Shown here one piece after another: positions 59,709 to 64,000 of a stretch of 64,000 nucleotides of DNA (within the stretch, counting starts at the first letter, position 1; each line of letters starts with the position of its first letter). The stretch lies in contig OZ026834.1 of assembly GCA_964023205.1 (NCBI GenBank), forward strand, positions 45,017,909 through 45,081,908, given 5' to 3'. This DNA is from Lutraria lutraria. Taxonomy: Eukaryota; Mollusca; Bivalvia; Venerida; Mactridae. Made by a program: the position numbers and the translations under genes. Below the pieces are notes generated by a model. That model made no database searches, was not told the origin of the DNA, and saw only the letters and a program-made list of their open reading frames with translations.

Positions 59709-62700
59709 GTAAACAGAAGTTTTTTACGGATTCTATTACTTTTGATTTGGTGGTTAATATTTATAAGTGTGTGATGTGATTTAATGCTAACTGTTATTTT
59801 ATTTATTTTTTGTTTATTTTATAATAAGTATATATTGTCATTTATTTAATCTGTACAATGACTATTTGTCATTGACCGATTTTTAAAGTCGCCTTTTGTA
59901 CAATTTCGGTTTGTTGGCAAGTTTTCATGGCAAGTGTTTGCTTATCATACAAAAGTTTGGCAAGATATTGATAGTCCTTATGTTTTGTTGATGTTGTTTC
60001 AGTTGCTTGATCAGCAAAATCTTTCCTTATAATATAGTAATCAAATCTAATATTGTGGTTTGGTTTTCTGAAATTTGTATTTTTAGCTCCAGGGGCGGAT
60101 GCAGGAAAATGGGATCATTTGGGGGATGTAAAAAAAAATAATTAAAAATTGCTACCGTATCTAAATGTACACAAGACATTTCAAAATCTATTAGGCCTAA
60201 CAGTATTTCTTTTAATCTCAATAAATTAAGACACAGATAGCTTTTTAGCTCACCTGATTCATCAGGTTAGCTTTTAGGATCGGTGAATGTCCGGCGTCCG
60301 TCGTCCATCCACAATTAGTTTGTTTACACTCTAGCAACCGCAACTCTCTACGAATCTTGATTAAACTTGCTCACAATGTATATGGCCACAATGTCTCGGC
60401 TAAGTTCGATTATGGGCAAAATCTGATAATAACTTCTAGAGTTATGGGCCCTTGAATTACAAAATTTGCTATGTTTAGCTTGTTTACACTCTAGCGCCTT
60501 CATTTATTCACCAATCCTAATCATATTTTCAGTAAATGTGTATAACCAAAAGATCTTGGACAAGTTCGATTATGGACAGAATCGGACCCAAACTTCAAGA
60601 GTTATGGGCCCTTGATTTTGAAAATTTGCTATATTTTAGCTTGTTTACACACTAGCGCCTTCATTTATACACCGATCCTAATAATATTTTCAGTAAATGA
60701 GTATAACCAAAAGATCTCGAACAAGTTCGATTATGGGCGGAATCGGACCACATCTTCAAGAGTTATGGGCCCTTGACTTAGCAAATTTGCTATATTTTAG
60801 CTTGTTTACACTCTAGCGCCTTCAGTTATTCACCGATCCTAATCATATTTACAATGAATGTGTATGACCTTATGGTTTTGGACATGTAAAGTTATGGGTG
60901 GAATCGGACCACAACTTCAAGAGTTATGGACTATCGGATTAGAAAATTTGCTACGTTTTAGCTTGTTTAACAGTATTATACCTTCATTGTTGGTTTTGAT
61001 CTCAAAATCTACGTAAAAATGAGTTTTACGAGATGGAAACTATATTACCTGGTCATTGATTATTGGCCTTGGTTCTCAGGTGAGCGATAAAGGGCCAATG
61101 TGGCCCTCTTGTTTATTTACAATTACATTTTCTTCTAGTAACTTCTACTACAGTTTGTTTATTCAATTGCATTTAAAGTCAAATAACGACAGATCAGATT
61201 TATAAGCATAATTAGAATATATCATTCAAAATAGAATAATCAAGATCTAACCTAAAAGCTTATCTTAATTGTCAATGTTCATTTACAGACATGATTTTCA
61301 ATTCAAAATTTCTGTACCTACTCAGTACTGGTCTGGTTAAAGGGGTTGTCCAATTAATTACAGTTATAGTTTTGTGCATCTTTACTTTGATGTTATTATA
61401 CCCCGCAAACGAAGTTTGAGAGTTGCTCAGTTGGTCTGTCCGCATAAAGTTTGAGGAGCGAACTACTTCCACATTTTTTAAGCTATTGCAATGAAACTTA
61501 AAATGTATTATCACCATGAAGTGTAGATGTGCAAGACACAATTTTCATGCCCAGCGATTCACTCATTGCAGAGTTATGTCCCCCTGAACATAGCCGTATA
61601 GTGTACTATTGCAGTATTAGTGTTGGAGCGGCAGCGGGGGTATTAGTCACCTCTGTGACAGCTCTAGTTATTGATGTTTTAGCTCATGTGCCTGATAGAC
61701 ATTATAAATATGAGTGAAACGTTTTTGGGATGAGCCTGAATTTCCAGCTCTTTCTCTTCGCATCCCATAGTTGCTTTTTTATCCAGATTGCACTGTGTTT
61801 TTCTCTGCAGCACCAAGCTGAAATTTTCATGTATTATTAAATACATAAACATACTAATTATCTGATTTCTTTTGAATTATTTCAGGTGGAAGAGGGAAAT
61901 ATTGAATATAAGGTATGTCACTCTAAGAATTTTGTGAAATTGTGAGATCTTATTTTAAGAATTTGTAGTTTTTTTATGAACAATTGTATTCTCAGAATAT
62001 ACTTGATTATGTCAAAGTCGTCTGCTTTGAAATCAACTCAAATTAAAACTATGTGTATACATTTTTGTAAAATTGTTTACACTCGGTGGTTTGGAATTGA
62101 ATAAGTGTCTAGCTAACTCACTGATTACTGAATGTCAGTTTTTAGTTTGAAAATAACAACATTTGAAGTAAGATATCAGCTACAGGTTAAATAAAAACAC
62201 TGCTAGTTAATCATGTAAAAATTTCATGTTTATATTTTCAGTTAAAGCTAGTAAATCCAACACCATTTAGAATTGAGCATCTTGTAACACAGATGAAATG
62301 GCGTTTGGAGGAAGGACAAGGGGAGGCTATCTATGAGATTGGTGTGGAAGATAATGGTTTATTGGTGGGATTGACAGAATATGAACTCAATGCATCTGTG
62401 CATACTTTAGAGAGTATGGCTGAAAGGTATTGGTCTTTAAGAATCCTTTATATGCCTAGTACTTTCATACAAACCTGCAAATGAAGTTTGACAGGGGGTA
62501 TATTGGAGTCACTCTGTCGGTCGGTCCGTCCGCATACAATATCACAAGTTTGTGGAGCGAACTACTTCCACATTCCTTAAGCGTTTGCAATGAAGCATGA
62601 AATATGTCATCACCATGGAGTGTACATGTGCAAGACACAATTTTCATGCCAAGTGATTCACTCATTCCATAGTTATGTGCCCTTGAACTTCTTGTTTCAC

Positions 62701-63630
62701 TTGATGTTAGGTTTGATAAAAAAATAATCATAGATATTTTTGCTTGTGTTATTAGTTCTATAATCGTTTATAGACTTGGTGCCACATTGACAGTGTTGAG
62801 AGATCGTAGAGTAGAAGGCAATGATGGAGAAGAAGAACGTAGAGCTCTAGAAATACTTGTACGCAAAGTCCCTGATGACCAACAGGTAAGAGATATATTC
62901 TATGTGACTGTAAAATTTAAAAATGAATGCATGTTTTGGAAATAAACTAGATTCAGATTTTGTTAATGTATCATTGATGAACTGTGTCTCTCTTTTTTAC
63001 TACAAACCTTTTTTAAGTAAATCTGTTATGCCCAGTATTTTCAATATGAGGCGGCCAAAGACCAAATTGACTGCTTAGAAATGAAAATCGGCCGTCTAAA
63101 AAAATCCCAAATATATCATTTACGACATTTGAAATGGGCATGGAAATCCCCCTTCAGTCAAGGTTTATCCTATTACTGGAAACTTAATGAAAACACTGTA
63201 TGCCGGATCAAGTACTGAGATGATGATTGTAAGTCTAAAATTCTGCTATGGTACGTAAGTCATTAACTAGTGAAGAGTCTTGTTTAATGTAGTGTTGATA
63301 TATTCATAGATTGAGGGTTACTAGTATATGATAGCAAAGTTTCTATAGGAAGAATATGTGTATAGTTTTACAGCTGTTGCATTTACTGTTTTGTGTTGAT
63401 TTACATAATTACATTATACTTTATATTTACAGTTTATAGATCTGAGGTTAACCGTGTTAGGTAACGTAGATTCTGGTAAGAGTACATTACTTGGTGTATT
63501 GACTCATGGTGAATTGGACAATGGACGAGGCAGGTCCCGTCTAAACTTGTTCCGACATCTACATGAGATACAAACAGGAAGAACTTCCTGTATAAGCCAT
63601 GAAATTGTTGGTTTCAATAGCAATGGAGAG
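59634..63630 (+). CDS. GTPBP2: GTPBP2-type translational GTPase, 5' part (runs off window)
   Basis: Exons 59634-59708, 61886-61912, 62242-62426, 62774-62885 and 63433-63630 join in frame to give 199 residues. The N-terminus reads [13 protein letters not shown], then [20 protein letters not shown] and [17 protein letters not shown], all close to vertebrate GTPBP2. The GTPase domain opens with [13 protein letters not shown] (P-loop about 143-150), followed by [20 protein letters not shown] and the switch I-side [16 protein letters not shown] points to GTPBP2 rather than GTPBP1. The family relates to EF-1alpha and helps rescue stalled ribosomes with Pelota. The G2-G5 motifs and the EF-Tu-like beta-barrel domains must lie beyond the right edge. 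Vertebrate GTPBP2 has a longer, Gly-rich N-terminus. Confidence 0.96.
60242..61113 (+). mobile_element. Hairpin-ended 'AGCTCAC' element, copy D (both ends present)
   Basis: It starts TTTTTAGCTCACCTGATT with inverted arm ATCAGGTTAGCTTTT, then a GTCCGGCGTCCGTCGTCC box. Four ~150 bp monomers with 'CTTGTTTACACTCTAGC' and 'AGAGTTATGGGCCCTTGA' follow. It ends CAGGTGAGCGATAAAGGGCC with AATGTGGCCCTCTTGTTT closing the hairpin. It lies in GTPBP2 intron 1. Confidence 0.88.
61395..61669 (+). mobile_element. 'TATACCCCC' hairpin-ended element, copy 2
   Basis: It begins TTATACCCCGCAAACGAAG, has one monomer with 'TGTAGATGTGCAAGACACAA', and ends GTCACCTCTGTGACAGCTCT. It is in GTPBP2 intron 1. Confidence 0.82.
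61886..61912 (+). CDS. GTPBP2: GTPBP2 exon 2 (27 nt microexon)
   Basis: TTATTTCAG/GTGGAAGAG...TATAAG/GTATGT, encoding VEEGNIEYK in phase 0. It matches the conserved GNIEYKLKLVNP junction, so this small exon is part of the main transcript. Confidence 0.93.
62242..62426 (+). CDS. GTPBP2: GTPBP2 exon 3
   Basis: It encodes [20 protein letters not shown] through to LESMAE, phase 0 in, phase 2 out, donor GTATTG. Confidence 0.95.
62468..62700 (+). mobile_element. 'TATACCCCC' hairpin-ended element, copy 3 (3' truncated)
   Basis: It has the GCAAATGAAGTTTGACAGGG left end, the TCGGTCGGTCCGTCCGCAT box and one monomer. It lacks the GTCACCTCTGTGAC end. It is in GTPBP2 intron 3. Confidence 0.78.
62774..62885 (+). 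CDS. GTPBP2: GTPBP2 exon 4
   Basis: It encodes [20 protein letters not shown] through to [10 protein letters not shown], ending in phase 0 at GTAAGA. Confidence 0.95.
63433..63630 (+). CDS. GTPBP2: GTPBP2 exon 5 (P-loop exon)
   Basis: It encodes [20 protein letters not shown] through to [11 protein letters not shown], phase 0, donor [15 protein letters not shown] is the Walker A motif. Confidence 0.97.
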
Positions 63631-64000
63631 GTACTTGTATATTTAGTTTAACGTTTCAATTTATTGTTTAAGATATTGTAAATGGAGATCCAGGCTCAGT
63701 TCCCAGTTGCTGTAGGTCGTACTCTTCCATGAAAATTTGACAGCAATGTTGATTTTCCTCCACATGTAGAGAAGTTGCCTGTTTCTTGTGGAAGGTTAAG
63801 TTAGTACTGGTTAGAATACCTTCCAGGAAAACTTGCTCTAGGTGAATCGATTGCGATATGTAATTGAAAAGTTGTTAAAAAATGGCATTTAACCTAAATA
63901 AACAAATGAACACATTGCGCTTTCATTGAATATGTTAGGCAGATTGGTATACACCTTAATTTCTAATAACAAATTTTATTAAGATAAACTTCCTGATGTG

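Overview
The window looks like nuclear DNA of a bivalve mollusc. It is AT-rich, its genes have GT-AG introns, and it is full of interspersed repeats of kinds I associate with bivalve genomes: hairpin-ended elements with internal ~150 bp monomers, tRNA-derived SINEs, short inverted-repeat elements and minisatellites. The mollusc assignment is inference from repeat style and protein similarity. No prokaryotic, viral, CRISPR, rRNA or functional tRNA gene is visible.

Three protein-coding genes are supported. (1) SRP9, minus strand, three coding exons (1322-3075), encodes the 9-kDa signal recognition particle subunit. (2) An Ena/VASP family gene (ENAH/enabled), plus strand (5666-53334), encodes an actin-filament elongation factor: EVH1 domain, Gln/Pro-rich linker, long proline-rich core, G-actin-binding motif, a divergent F-actin-binding motif and a C-terminal tetramerisation coiled coil. 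Its first coding exon holds only ATGAG and is followed by a ~31.7 kb intron. (3) The 5' part of a GTPBP2-type translational GTPase, plus strand (59634-63630), runs off the right edge after five exons.

Layout: 1-1.3 kb SRP9 3' flank; 1.3-3.1 kb SRP9, with a 299 bp inverted-repeat element in intron 1; 3.1-5.6 kb shared upstream region of SRP9 and Ena, which are head to head; 5.7-37.4 kb Ena intron 1, packed with repeats and holding two candidate alternative first exons; 37.4-43.6 kb Ena exons 2-8; 44.7-49.1 kb a run of in-frame symmetric microexons; 52.4-53.3 kb the coiled-coil and terminal exons; 53.3-58.3 kb a probable long Ena 3'UTR; 59.5-63.6 kb GTPBP2.

The genes do not form one pathway. 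SRP9 works in co-translational targeting, Ena in actin dynamics and GTPBP2 in resolving stalled ribosomes. The SRP9-Ena pairing itself is notable, because ENAH and SRP9 are also divergent neighbours in the human genome. The strongest candidates for new biology are the alternative Ena first exons, the microexon array between the actin-binding and tetramerisation segments, and several mobile-element families with defined ends, including a 758 bp element with perfect 33 bp inverted repeats and TTA target duplications.
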